From assembly GCF_038396675.1 (NCBI RefSeq), contig NC_088921.1, forward strand, positions 20,903,001 through 20,967,000: a DNA stretch of 64,000 bases, written 5' to 3'. The notes beneath the pieces are model-generated. The model searched no databases. It had not been told where the DNA came from and was given only the letters and a program-made list of their open reading frames with translations. Position numbers and translations under genes: made by a program. The DNA comes from Hydra vulgaris (taxonomy: Eukaryota > Cnidaria > Hydrozoa > Anthoathecata > Hydridae). Below are positions 38,399 through 50,336 of the stretch, piece by piece (the stretch's first letter is position 1; each line of letters starts with the position of its first letter).

Positions 38399-38584
38399 AT
38401 CGCTTCTCGGCCTAATGGCTAAGATCAAGTGTAGTATCTGTTCTTATCAGTTTAATATCTGGTACGCCGGCACAGTCCGGCTCATATATTAATCTGATTT
38501 TTGGCATTAGGTCATGGGATCATAGGTTTACCTTGCCCTGACCACGGGTTGCCTCGGCTTTGCACTACTGCTGAGCGCGGCCCA
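38399..38584 (+). ncRNA. U2 snRNA gene, uninterrupted, consensus
   Basis: Consensus 186-nt copy with a complete normal spacer on both sides. It carries every expected U2 element: 5' stem-loop I, GTAGTA, IIa/IIb stems, Sm site and 3' stem-loops. With intact upstream DNA it is the best candidate for a functional U2 gene in the window. Confidence 0.95.
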
Positions 38585-38764
38585 GATTGGAAAAAAGAAA
38601 ATATCTTCACTTTCAGAGTGTCTAACATCGCTAATGGTCTCGGCTGCTGCTGCTGATGATGCTGCTGATGATGACGACGACGAAAATGATTAGACGTTCT
38701 AATTCAAACCACAAGTACATTGTTGAAGACGGCGTCAGTCCGACTATGTCTGCAGTGTTCAGTT
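38585..38764 (+). promoter_or_regulatory. U2 intergenic spacer, presumed to hold the 3'-end signal and the next U2 promoter
   Basis: This 180-bp spacer is the only DNA between adjacent U2 genes, so the 3'-end signal of one copy and the promoter of the next should both lie in it. GGAAAAAAGAAAATATC directly after the gene recalls the vertebrate snRNA 3' box, but only loosely. A GCT/GAT/GAC trinucleotide tract sits mid-spacer. The 70 bp before U2 are nearly invariant across units and are the likely site of the proximal sequence element, although I cannot recognise a known PSE. The same spacer follows every U2 3' fragment in the window. Confidence 0.6.
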
Positions 38765-38948
38765 ATCGCTTCTCGGCCTAATGGCTAAGATCAAGTGTAG
38801 TATCTGTTCTTATCAGTTTAATATCTGGTACGCCGGCACAGTCCGGCTCATATATTAATCTGATTTTTGGCATTAGGTCATGGGATCATAGGTTTACCTT
38901 GCCAATCACGGGTTGCCTCGGCTTTGCACTACTGCTGAGCGCGGCCCA
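38765..38948 (+). ncRNA. U2 snRNA gene, uninterrupted, 2-bp deletion in the 3' domain
   Basis: A 184-nt copy with a consensus 5' half and Sm site. The segment GCCCTGACCACGGG is changed to GCCAATCACGGG, a net loss of 2 bp in the 3' arm of stem-loop III. The 5' flank is a normal spacer. It is probably transcribed, but its 3' domain may fold poorly. Confidence 0.85.
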
Positions 38949-39128
38949 GATTGGAAAAAAGAAAATATCTTCACTTTCAGAGTGTCTAACATCGCTAATG
39001 GTCTCAGCTGCTGCTGCTGATGATGCTGCTGATGATGACGACGACGAAAATGATTAGACGTTCTAATTCAAACCACAAGTACATTGTTGAAGACGGCGTC
39101 AGTCCGACTATGTCTGCAGTGTTCAGTT

Positions 39129-39176
39129 ATCGCTTCTCTGGCCTAATGGCTAAGATCAAGTGTAGTATCTGTTCTT
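39129..39176 (+). pseudogene. U2 5' fragment before E11
   Basis: Nt 1-47 with a 1-bp insertion in stem-loop I (TTCTCTGGCC). E11 follows. Confidence 0.93.
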
Positions 39177-42100
39177 ATCTCTCGTGACAAAAATGGAAGG
39201 ATCCTAGCAGCTAACGTCAAACTTAACAAACTGTATATAAGGATAATAAATATTTACGGACCTAACGAGCCTCAGGAAAAAGAATTCTTCTTCGGCTCAT
39301 TAAATAAACATGTCCGAAACTCTAACTTTCTTTTTCTCGTTGGAGACTTTAACATGGTTGAAAACCCATCCCTTGATAGAGATGGAGGAGACCAGCTAAA
39401 TAAAAACAATACCCTAGGGAAAGTTAATCTAAACAATTTTACTGAAAACCACAACTTAATAGATCTAATTCGTAAAACAAACCCTATAAAAAAAGAGTAC
39501 ACATTTGAAAAGAAAGATAAGTCCTATAGGAGTCGTATTGATCGAATCTATAGTTCAGTAAACAAGAAAACACAAATAAAAATTAGTATTATTGACCCGA
39601 AACTAAGTGACCATCGAGCTTTGCTTTGCCAATACCCTGCGGAAACATATAATGAAAAAGGTCCAGGTTACTGGCATCTAAACACAACTTTACTAACAGA
39701 TAGCCAGTTTAGCAAGAACCTTAACTTGATTTTGAAAAATTTAAAGAAGAAAAACATCTATATGAGAATAGTAACCAATGGTGGGACATAGTGAAACATC
39801 AAATTAAATCCGTAGCAATTGGCATCTCATCCATAAAACAAAAAGAAAAATATCGAAAAAAATTTTACCTTGAAAGAATGATTGAGTCTGAAAAACAAAA
39901 CCTAAACCCAAACAAAGAAAAAATTAAACAACTTAAAACTGAACTGAAAGAGCTCTCTTTTCACTATGGTATATTTATAAGAACAAAGCAAACAATAATT
40001 GAAGATAATGAAAAACCGTCTAGAATTCTATTTCATTTGGAAAGAAACAATCAAATTAAAAAAACAATTACAGAAATCAAAAATGATGACCACTTATACA
40101 CCGATACTGAAAATATTCTTAAGTTAACAAGAAAATACTATAAAACCCTATTTAAAAAACAAGAACTCTGCATAAAAAAACAAAAATCTTTCCTGTCATG
40201 CATTAACAACCTCTTAACTAAAGAGCAAAACGCTTATCTGAACATCGACTTCAGCAAAGAAGAGCTTCTAAATGCAGCATTATCTCTAAAAAAAGGAAAA
40301 ACCCCCGGTATAGATGGACTTCCTGTAGAGTTGTACCAAGAGTACTGGGACATCTATGGAGAAGAATTCACTCAACTTGCAAACAAAAATATTTTCGAAA
40401 CAAGTGATGGACTTTCCTGGTCACAAAGATCAGCTCTAATATGCCTCTTACCAAAAGGTGGAGATCTATCAGATTTAAAGAACTGGCGTCCAATATCTTT
40501 GCTATGTAGTGATTACAAAATTATCACCAAAGCCTTAGCCATAAGATTATCAAAAGTTCTGAACACTATTCTTGGCACCTCACAAACATGCTCCGTTCCT
40601 GGCCGGAAATACTTATATTTCTGGTCAGAGACCTTATTCAATACACAAATGATAAAAACATCAAAAGCTAAATTCTTACAATAGATCAAGAAAAAGCTTT
40701 TGATAAAATTGATCGAAACTTTCTAATACAAGTTTTAGAAAAATATAATTTAGGAAAAAAATTCACAAATGCAATAAAACAAACGCTAAAAAATAACCAA
40801 TCGTTAATATATAACAACGGGTTCATGAGTAAACCATTCCCAATCAATAAAGGTGTCAGGCAGGGTGATCCAATATCCTTAATGCTGTACTGCATGGCTG
40901 TCGAACCTTTAGCAATTCGATTAAGAAACAATCAAAAAATAGATGGTATTCCACTGCCTGGTACTAAATTCAAACTAAAAGTTATGCAATACGCTGATGA
41001 TACCACAATGTTCATGAGTAGCTCGAATTCAGTAATTGAAGCTTTCAAAACACTAGATCAATTCCAGGAAGCTTCCGGATCTAATATAAATAAAACTAAA
41101 ACCAAAGCACTGGCACTAGGAGGCTTCAATTACTTAGAATACGAAACACAACTACTGCTTTAATGCAAACCAACTTTAACATTAATTGGTCGAATTTGTA
41201 TGGTATAAAAATATTAGGTATACACTTCCATACTGACCTTGCATATACGGCCAACATAAATTGGAATATGGCCTTTGAAAATTTTCAAAAAAAAGCAAAA
41301 TCCTTTAAATACCGCAATGTTTCCCTCAGATGCAAAGCAATATTCCTAAACACGCTAGCTCTGTCTAAAATTTGGTTCGTTGCAAATGTTTTTCCGACAA
41401 ATATAATAACACTTAAACAAATAAAAAAAACAATATCAGCTTATATTTGGCAGAGTGAACACGCCGAACCAATTAAAAGAGACATCCTTAATTTACCAAC
41501 AGATATTGGTGGACTTGGAATTCTAGACACAGAAAGGCAATGTCTAGCCCTGAGAATGAAGCACGCTTTAAACATGAAAGAATGTCAAAATCCACACGAA
41601 CTCTACTACATACAAAATTACTTCTTAGCATACTCTTTTACTAAATTTGCCAAACTATATTATCCCCAATGGTTATTCCTAACAGAAAACAAATTTCCGA
41701 AATCCCTACAAGACCCACCATTCTACTATAAAGATATTATAGACACCTTTAAACTATCAAACGAAATATTTAAAATCAACAAAATAACATCAAAAAATCT
41801 ATATATCCACTTGCTGAAAGCAGAGATAACCCAAGCATCAAAAAAGTACAAATAAAATGGGAAGTTAAACTTCAAAGGAACCTACCTTGGAAAAAAATAT
41901 GGCTACAAAACTTTAAATCATATGCACAAGGCCCGTGCAAAAACACACTTTGGAGAATTCTGACAGACTCGTTACCAACTTTTGAAAAAATAAAAAAGTG
42001 GAACAAAAATCGAGGACGAGGAAACACAGCCTGTAAAGTTTGTGGTAAAAATGAGGACACATTGCACCCCTTCATTTCATGTAAGATCGCAAGAAGTGTG

Positions 42101-42662
42101 TGGCTAGCTTTCAAAAACATTTACGAAAAACTTATCCCAGAACAAAAGTTTAACACAGTTCATACAGTTTTTCTAATAAACACAGAAAACCTACCAAAAA
42201 ACAACTTTACAGCAAAAATTGTAACAACACTAACAAATATAATCACAACGGAGCTATGGAGAGCTAGAAACAAAAATGTAAAAGAAAAAAAAACACAACA
42301 TCAAAAACAATAATAGCAAAAATTAAAAACGAAATTAAATATTTATGGGAAATCAAATACAATAAATATGTCAAAATTAAACAAATCAACATATTCAATG
42401 ACACATTCTGTATGAATAATGCAATAAGCAATATAAATAATAACTCTCTGGTCTTCACCATTTAGATAAATAAAAACTCTACAAATGTAAACATATAAAT
42501 AAATAAAGTTTCTTACACCATCTTAATAAATGAAAGTACAACTAATGTCACATCAAATAGTTACATTATATACATCCTATAGAATGTATTCACAATTTAA
42601 TAAAAAATAAAACTTAACAAGCGACATAACAAAATAATTAAAAAAAAAAAAAAAAAAAAAAA
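39177..42662 (+). mobile_element. E11: lineage C LINE, 5' truncated
   Basis: Begins within the endonuclease part of ORF2 directly after U2 nt 47, so it is a normal 5'-truncated insertion. It ends in poly(A) 42640-42662 and GTATCTG. ORF2 is about equally unlike lineages A and B by eye and is broken by several frameshifts, so this is an older copy. The 3' UTR (42466-42639) is AT-rich and lacks the U-rich-loop stem of the other lineages. Only a weak ATACAT/ATGTAT pairing is seen. Confidence 0.93.
39186..42465 (+). pseudogene. ORF2 fragment of E11, multiply frameshifted
   Basis: Starts at about residue 90 of a standard ORF2 (DKNGRILAAN). Recognisable in order: GDFNMVENPSLDRDGG, SRIDRIYSS and SDH of the endonuclease; then KGKTPGIDG, WRPISLLCSDYK, DQEKAFDKIDR, GVRQGDPIS and YADD of the RT; then CKVC...H...C. 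At least four frame changes separate these blocks, the first in the region 39700-39790. It cannot encode an enzyme. Confidence 0.9.
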
Positions 42663-42806
42663 GTATCTGTTCTTATCAGTTTAATATCTGGTACGCCGGC
42701 ACAGTCCGGCTCATATATTAATCTGATTTTGGCATTAGGTCATGGGATCATAGGTTTACCTTGCCCTGACCACGGCTTGCTTTGCACTACTGCTGAGCGC
42801 GGCCCA
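42663..42806 (+). pseudogene. U2 3' fragment behind E11
   Basis: GTATCTGTTCTT to the end, with one T lost from the Sm site (GATTTTGG) and about 6 bp deleted near stem-loop IV (CACGGCTTGCTTTGCAC). Confidence 0.9.
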
Positions 42807-42986
42807 GATTGGAAAAAAGAAAATATCTTCACTTTCAGAGTGTCTAACATCGCTAATGGTCTCAGCTGCTGCTGCTGATGATGCTGCTGATGATGACGAC
42901 GACGAAAATGATTAGACGTTCTAATTCAAACCACAAGTACATTGTTGAAGACGGCGTCAGTCCGACTATGTCTGCAGTGTTCAGTT

Positions 42987-43033
42987 ATCGCTTCTCGGCC
43001 TAATGGCTAAGATCAAGTGTAGTATCTGTTCTT
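42987..43033 (+). pseudogene. U2 5' fragment (nt 1-47) before E12
   Basis: Consensus nt 1-47, and E12 starts GATTTTGGCCGAGG. Confidence 0.95.
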
Positions 43034-43125
43034 GATTTTGGCCGAGGCAGCGATTTTTAAAGTGAATATAGTGATTTGGTTGTTTTTTTTTAATATAGAT
43101 ATTAGTTTTTGATTGGTTTTACTGG

Positions 43126-44294
43126 ATGATGACGTCACCGGAACAAGTCAAGGATTTATTAGAGAAAATGGAAGTAGTACATGCTGGTGTTGTACCGTTT
43201 CACGACGAATTCGAGCCGAGCTACAGCACCGATGAGGATGAAGATGACGCGGACCAGCAGGACCACCGAAAAATAAGGGACGCGGAAGCCCTACCCGAAA
43301 TTCCGAAAAAATCGTACGCAAGCGTAACTACCCAAAGTATTAGTAACACCTTTAAAAAGCAATTATCGAGAACCCTTCTTACCGTAATTGGAAAACGAAT
43401 ATCTTCCTACGATGTGTTAGTGGCATTAGAGGAAGCAAACCTGGATGACCACCTTGAAGGTTTTCAGTTTATCCGTAACAACAGGGTTATGGAAATTGTG
43501 ATGAAAACCGACCAAGCGAGAAACTTCCTACTTGAGAAGGGACTCACTATTGGCGGCACTCATTACTTGTTCCAAAAGTCTAACCCCGAAAGAGAACCGA
43601 GCACACTAATGCATGTTTCTGTGTTCGGACTCCCAATTGAGAGTAAAGAACTCAAAGTCGGGAATATTTTCGAACAGTTGGGCTATGGACGGCATGTTTT
43701 GACCAAACCTGTCATGAGAACGACGCTGAAGGGAAAACTTTACTTCACCGGAATTCTCGTGGCAGTCATGGAGAACATGCCGAAACCAATGCCCACCAGC
43801 ATGGAAGTTATGGGGTACAAGATAAGACTGCTCCATAACGGACAAGAAAGGAACGTACAACGAAAGGAAACACCAAAGGCGCAACATCCCGAAACACCAT
43901 CTACTTTGACGGAAGCCAAGAAAGACACTGCAGCACCGTCTCCACCACCACCACAAGTCGAAACTTTAATGGAAATTCCCCAAACAACTGCTCCTCCGAA
44001 TAATGTTCTCAGAACTAACACCACCAACCCCATCAACAAGTACACTCCAAATAAACCCACAAGAACCAAAGAAGAAACCCGAAGAAACTAACCAAACAAA
44101 CGAAGACCCCGACGATATGCAGAGCACCCATGACTCTGACGACTCCACGGTTTTAAACGATAACAAAGAACCCTTAATAACAAAAAAAAAACAAAACTAA
44201 AAACAAAAAGCGAAAAACACATAAAACAGCCGAAAACGAGGAACAAACGAAGCGAGTTAATAAAGAAAAAGATGGTACCTTGGGATCAGGGTAA
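43126..44294 (+). pseudogene. ORF1 of E12, frameshifted in the C-terminal half
   Basis: Starts MMTSPEQVKDLLEKM and runs through KSYASVTTQ and both RRM-like regions without a break. The codon that is TAA in E2 is GAA here. Frame is lost near 43995-44010, in the Pro/Thr linker, and again near 44180-44200, before the Lys-rich end, so the C-terminal tail would be lost. Confidence 0.88.
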
Positions 44295-44434
44295 TTTATT
44301 CTTTTGTTATTTACTATTTTTTTCTTTACTTTATTGATATGCGCGCGTTTGAAAACCTAATTCATGTCTTTTGAAAACTTTTTTAACTTCAAATTTGAAT
44401 TTAAATGTTTTTTTTTTTGCTGTTTTAAAAAAAA

Positions 44435-47400
44435 ATGTACGTAAGAATTCTCACGCTAAATGTAAATGGTCTCCAAACTGAGACCAAAAGCAACAAAATT
44501 TTTCGATTTCTAAATAATTCGGACTATGACGTAATATGCTTACAAGAAACGCATAGTTCCGAACAAAATCATTTGAAATGGTCGAATGAATGGAAACACC
44601 AAACTCAAGGAAGTTCTCTTTGGAATAATGGGAACCAAAAAGAGCGCGGTGTGGCCATTTTAACTAAAAAAGAAATTATTTTTAACGAAATTACACAAGA
44701 TGAAAACGGGAGAATTCTTGCTACAAATTTAAAACTGAAAAATTTTGTAATCAGAATAATTAATTTATACGGACCCAATGATCCGCAACAAAAGGAAAAT
44801 TTTTTTAAACAAATTGGAAAACACGCGCGTGGATCCGATTATATGATCCTAACGGGAGACTTCAACATGGTTGAAAACCCACAACTAGACAGGGAAGGGG
44901 GTGACCTATTTAATAAAAACAACACTCCAGGTAAAGCCAAATTGAATTTTTTTTGCGAAAAATTCGATTTGGTTGATATATACAGGAAAATTAACCCAAA
45001 TAAAATTGAATATACATACGAAAAATTAGATCAAAGTTTCAAAAGTAGAATTGACAGAATTTATGTACCTTTGACAATCTCAAGTGACAGCGAATGCGCG
45101 ATTATAGAAAACAAAATCAGTGACCACAAAGCCTTCGGCTGCACTCTTAAACTTGAAAAAATAAAAGAGAGAGGCCCGGGCTACTGGCACTTGAATGTTA
45201 GTCTCTTAAGCGACCGCGTTTTCAAAGAAAAATTAAAAAAAAGATTTTGAAGAAGAAAAAACAAAAAAATTATATTACTCTAATAGCAATCAATGGTGGG
45301 ACATCACAAAGTCCCGCATAAAGTCGATTGCTATAGAAGCGTCAAAAGCGAAAAAGCGCCAACTAAAAAGTAAACAAATAAATTTGCGACAAAAAATTGA
45401 CGAGGAAAATCAAAAACAGGAGAGAGACTTGGAAACACTTGAAGACCTAAAATCTGAGCTTCAAGAACTCCTTTGCGACGGGGGCGTGTTCGTGAGGACG
45501 AACAAACTCTCGCAGAGGAAGGCGAAAAACCTTCCAAGGCTCTCTTCTAAATGGAAAAAAACAACCAAAAAAAAAAGATTATAAGAGAAATAAAAGACGG
45601 TGACACCGTTCACACGGACACCGTCAAAATACTAAAAACAATTAGAAAATTTTATAAAAACCTTTACAAAACAAAACCTCTCAATAAGAAAAGCAAAATA
45701 CATTTTTGGCAAACATTAAAACATCCCTTACGGACGACCAAAATGCTTTTTTAAACATTCCCTTTAGCAGCGAGGAGCTTTACAACGCTGCCATGTCCCT
45801 AAACAAAGGCAAAACACCAGGGATAGACGGCCTCCCGGCAGAGTTCTATCATAAATGCCTGGATATTTACGGAGAAGAACTTACCGATCTCATGAACGGT
45901 AATGTCTTCGATGTAAATAACGAGCTGTCGTGGTCGCAGAGAACGGCGCTGATTAGTCTCCTTCCAAAAGAGGGTGATCTGACGGCGCTGCAAAACTGGA
46001 GACCAATATCCCTGCTGTGCGCGGATTACAAAATAATCACTAAAGCCCTCGCCTTGAGGTTGTCAAAGGTACTTGATAAAATTCTCGGACCGTCTCAAAC
46101 GTGCTCGGTACCGGAAAGGAATATCTTCTCATCTTTTCCTGGTCAGAGACCTAATACAGTACACTAACGAAAAGAACATAGATAGTGTACTGATTACAAT
46201 CGACCAGGAAAAAGCATTTGACAAAATTGATAGAAATTTTCTTTTTAAAACTTTGGAAAAATTTAACCTGGGCAAAAATTTTATAACAGCAATAACGCAA
46301 ACCATGAAAAACTCCCATTCAATTATAATAAACAACGGCTATTTGAGTAAGCCCTTCAGTATCAGCAGAGGAGTTCGCCAAGGCGATCCCATCTCCCTCA
46401 TGCTATACTGCCTGGCAGTGGAATCGCTGGCCCTAGACATCAGAAACAATCCTGATGTGGACGGCATTCCTCTGCCGGGAACAAAAAAATAAACTAAAAG
46501 TAATGCAATACGCTGATGACACCACTATTTTCCTGAGGAACCCGAAGTCCATCGAATGCGTTTTTAAAACGCTATACTACTTCGAGGAAGCCTCGGGGAT
46601 CAAATATTAATAAAAACAAGACCAAGGCTCTGGCGTTAGGCGGATTCAATTACATACACTATGAAAACATGGCCAGAGTGTTAAATCAAAAGCTATTTAA
46701 CATAACCTGGTGCAACGCATCAGGTATCAAAGTATTAGGAATAACATTCCACACTGACCTTGCTTTTACCGCAAGCATTAATTGGCAGAAAGCCGTTGAG
46801 AGCTTTAAAAAGAAAATCAAAAGCTTTAGATACCGGAACATATCTTAAAGATGCAAGGGTGTTTTTGTAAACACTCTTGCACTCTCCAAGGTATGGTTCG
46901 TGGCCAACGGCTTCCCAATTAATGAAACCACCGCCAAAAGGATTAAAAAAGAAATATCAGCGTACCTTTGGCAAAGCGAATACGCGCAACCCATCAAAAG
47001 CGACATTTTAAATTTACCAATTGATAAAGGAGGACTAGGCATCCTTGACACTAAAATGCAATGCCTAGCCCTGCGAACAAAACACTTATTCAAAATTAAA
47101 GAACAAGAAAACTGCCACGAGACTTGTTTCATCCAAAAATACTATCTGGCGCATCATCTGGCGAAACACGCGCGAATCAAATGCCCACTATGGTTGTTCC
47201 TCACGAGTAACAACTTCCCAAAAGCAATAGGCGAAATTCCTTTTTACTATAAAAAGACGTGATTGAAACAATTAAAGCGAACAAGCAAATCTTTGAAATT
47301 AAATGTAAAAGCGCCAAAAATTTTCGCGCGCATCTCGCTAAAGCAAATGAAAACCCAAACTTGCTGAAAATCCAAACTGCATGGGATACAAAACTTCAAA

Positions 47401-47989
47401 AAGCTCTTCCATGGAAAAAAATATGGGAACTCAAGTTTCGTGTCCTATGCCAGTGGCCCTAATAAAAACACCCTCTGGAGAGCACTAACGACTCACTCCC
47501 AACTTTGGAAAAGTTTTAGAGTTGGAGGAAAAACAGAGGGCGCGGTAACGCAAACTGTAAAACATGCGGATCACTCGAAAACACACTTCACCCTTTTATC
47601 CACTGCAAGAAAGCTCGATCAGTGTGGAAGGCTTTCAAAAACACCTATGAAAAACTAATTCCTCAAGAAAATTTTAACATTGTTCGGGCTGTCTTTCAAA
47701 CAAATACGGAACATTTGCCAAAGAAAGACAACACCGCAAAAATTGACACGCTCTTGCTGACGTAATAACTTCACGGTTATGGTGGGCAAGAAACATGAAG
47801 GTTAAAGAGAACAAAGTTATACCCTCTGCAAGAATTGTAGAGGGTATAAAAGCCGAAATTAAAGCTATATGGAAAACAATGTACAACAAACACCTAAGTA
47901 AGAATAATGTGGAAAAATTCCACGAAATATTTTCAATAAACGGTGCCATCAGCGAAAATAATAACGGAAATTTAAATTTCTTGTTATAG
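44435..47989 (+). pseudogene. ORF2 of E12, multiply frameshifted
   Basis: The endonuclease is complete in one frame (LNVNG, LQETH, GDFNMV, SDH), with IYGPND-type glycine where E2 has Arg. Frame is first lost at an A run near 45233-45244 and then at least seven more times through RT and C-terminus. YADD and CKTC are still readable in separate frames. It reads FKTLEKFNLGKNF where E1/E2 have their stop, showing the ancestral A1 sequence there. Confidence 0.9.
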
Positions 47990-48531
47990 AAAAAGGGTTT
48001 TCAACCATGTTTTAAATAAGTATATTTATTTTTTTTTGTTACGAAAAAGCATGTCCCCAGCAGCCCCTGTGGGTGCGACGGACATGCGTATATTTTATAA
48101 ATGCGAGGCTTAATGGCCAGCACAATATATTTTAAACCTCACGGAAAAATCACGAACATGTCCTGCAAAGCCCGGTGGCAATGATGGATGTGTGTATTTT
48201 TTATAACAGCCTGGGGTAATAGCCAGGCATATATATTTTAAACTCGGAAATATTTTATTCTTTAAAATTTCTTTAAAAAACCTGTTGTGGTTTAATTTCG
48301 ATTTTTTTTCGTTTTTCGACTTTTCGATTTTCGTTTTGTTTCCTATAGCCACAATAGTTTTAAATAAAAATAAAAAATTAAAAACAGAAGCAAAATACTG
48401 TCTTAGAAAAGCAAAGGAAAAATAAATAATATTGAAAAAATCTCCCCCCCTCATTGTATATTGTCCCCTGTTGTAAATATTTATTAATGAAATATATGTA
48501 ATTATGTTAAAAAAAAAAAAAAAAAAAAAAA

Positions 48532-48682
48532 GTATCGTTCTTATCAGTTTAATATCTGGTATGCTTGGCACAGTCCGGCTCATATAATAATCTGAATTGT
48601 GGCATGAGGTCCTGGGCACATAGGTTTCCCTTGCCCTGACCACGGGTGGCCTCGGCTTTGCACAACTGCTGAGCGCGGCCCA
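48532..48682 (+). pseudogene. U2 3' fragment behind E12, unusually diverged
   Basis: Starts GTATCGTTCTT and has many changes (GGTATGCTTGGCAC, CATATAATAATCTGAATTGTGG, CCTGGGCACATAGG, CGGGTGGCC). It has lost the Sm site. It is far more decayed than other U2 fragments, fitting the decay of E12. Confidence 0.88.
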
Positions 48683-48862
48683 GATTGGAAAAAAGAAAAT
48701 ATCTTCACTTTCAGAGTGTCTAACATCGCTAATGGTCTCAGCTGCTGCTGCTGATGATGCTGCTGATGATGACGACGACGAAAATGATTAGACGTTCTAA
48801 TTCAAACCACAAGTACATTGTTGAAGACGGCGTCAGTCCGACTATGTCTGCAGTGTTCAGTT

Positions 48863-48909
48863 ATCGCTTCTCGGCCTAATGGCTAAGATCAAGTGTAGTA
48901 TCTGTTCTT
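48863..48909 (+). pseudogene. U2 5' fragment (nt 1-47), outer copy before E13
   Basis: Consensus nt 1-47. It is followed directly by a second copy of the U2 5' end instead of by the element. Confidence 0.95.
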
Positions 48910-48937
48910 ATCGCTTCTCGGCCTAATGGCTAAGATC
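48910..48937 (+). repeat. Second U2 5' end (nt 1-28) fused to E13
   Basis: ATCGCTTCTCGG... to AAGATC: exactly U2 nt 1-28, beginning at U2 +1, then E13. E9, the other lineage B copy, has the same 28-nt U2/element junction. This looks like a U2 leader carried in on the element RNA. Confidence 0.85.
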
Positions 48938-49024
48938 CTCTGGTGTTAGTTTGAGACAGCGACTATAATAAAAGGTCTATTGGCCTTATATATAGTACTA
49001 GTATAGCTTAATATAGTTTTGTAT

Positions 49025-49071
49025 AGTTACGGTGCCCTATCCACGGGTTGCTTACTCCTAATAAGTAATAG
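49025..49071 (+). promoter_or_regulatory. U2-like block in the E13 leader
   Basis: AGTTACGGTGCCCTATCC then ACGGGTTGC, followed by TTACT-CCTAATA-AGTAA, a small hairpin in the place of the GCAAGG or GGCAAC pairings of the N families. It is the only autonomous element with this block. Confidence 0.65.
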
Positions 49072-49132
49072 GTTCACTCGACGTCATTATTAGTTGTAAG
49101 TGATAATAGATTTAATAAAATCCACTTTTGAT

Positions 49133-50226
49133 ATGGAAAATATTATAAATAATAACATAATGGAAATACGCAGGGAACAAACTTCTGCATCTAAAAGCTA
49201 CGCCCAAGTAGCTACAGGAGAAAGTAATGTTAATTTAAAACCATTAAAAAATACCTTACTTTGCTCATTAAATACTACAGCCAATGTAGAAGATATACTT
49301 GCTGCTCTGGAAGAGCAAGACTTAGATGTTGACCTTTTTGGTCTTCAAGTTATTAGAGGAGGAAAGATGGTAGAAATTGTCATGAAGGATGACAAGTCGA
49401 AAAATACTCTTCTTGAAAAGGGGTTAAACATTAAAGGGGAACACTATCGCCTTTTTAATTCAAAACCAAACCGAACACCTAGAACGCCAACAACCCAAAG
49501 AAGAACGGTCTCGATCTTCGGTCTTCCACTTGAGTGTGTAGAGATTGGTGCAGGCGAAGAATTAGAAAACTGTGGATATGGTAAACACATATCTACAAGA
49601 ACTCTAATGAAAAACTCAAAAAAAACAAAATTGAATATTACTCTGGTATTCTACTTGTAGTATTGGAAAATATGCCTAAGCCAATACCAACCCACATAAC
49701 CTTAAAAGGGTCTAAAGTTAAAATAATCCACAGCGGTCAAGAAGGGTATATACCACATAAAAAAATGAATTCATTTGAAGAAAGTGAATATAAAAAAAAA
49801 GATAATACAAATAAAGAAAATTCAACTAATGAAATCCAAAAGATCATTTTTAAGTAACGTAGGATCGAAAAAGATCTAGATGTTGCAGCCACTGAAACTG
49901 ACGTCCACTTTCAAACCAATGAAATTAAGGTCAATTCAACTAATATAATTGAAACACAAACTATGGAGCAGGATATTGAAAATGAAGTGTATATTCATCA
50001 AGAACAAGAAGTAAAACAAAGTATACTATATGAGAACGAATTTATGGGTGAAGAGAATCCATCAGAAGCAATAGATGCAGACACGAACTCATTGCAGGAA
50101 GTAGGTACTAATGATAACAATAAAAAGAGAAAAAATAACACTGAGAAAAACAAATACACTGAATCTAAACGATCCAATAAGGAATCACTAAATCTTGAAA
50201 AATTTAGTGAAAAACAAAAAAATTAA
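49133..50226 (+). pseudogene. ORF1 of E13, broken
   Basis: ATG at 49133; the open frame extends to a GTG at 49100. KSYAQVATGE, then NTLLCSLNTTANVEDILAAL to LLEKGLNIKG. The second RRM-like region reads RRTVSIFGLPLE, then a frameshift near 49620-49660 splits it before IIHSGQ. A TAA at 49855-49857 follows, and the frame then runs to 50226 with an acidic, Asn/Lys-rich tail. Confidence 0.85.
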
Positions 50227-50336
50227 AAATAAAAATAAAAATATAAAACATAAAACCAAACAAAAATATAAAATTCAAAAATATAATAAAAATAAAAACA
50301 AAACTAAACAAAAAAATAAAAACACTTTAGTTAAAA

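Larger units (their letters stand above)
43034..48531 (+). mobile_element. E12: lineage A1 LINE, full length, decayed
   Basis: Same structure and ends as E2: leader 43034-43125 with the Sm-like GATTTTGG, ORF1, spacer, ORF2, 3' UTR 47990-48508 with the long stem at about 48282-48357, and poly(A) to 48531. It lacks the stops of E2 but carries many small indels in both ORFs, often in homopolymers. It is an independent insertion of the same subfamily. Confidence 0.94.
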
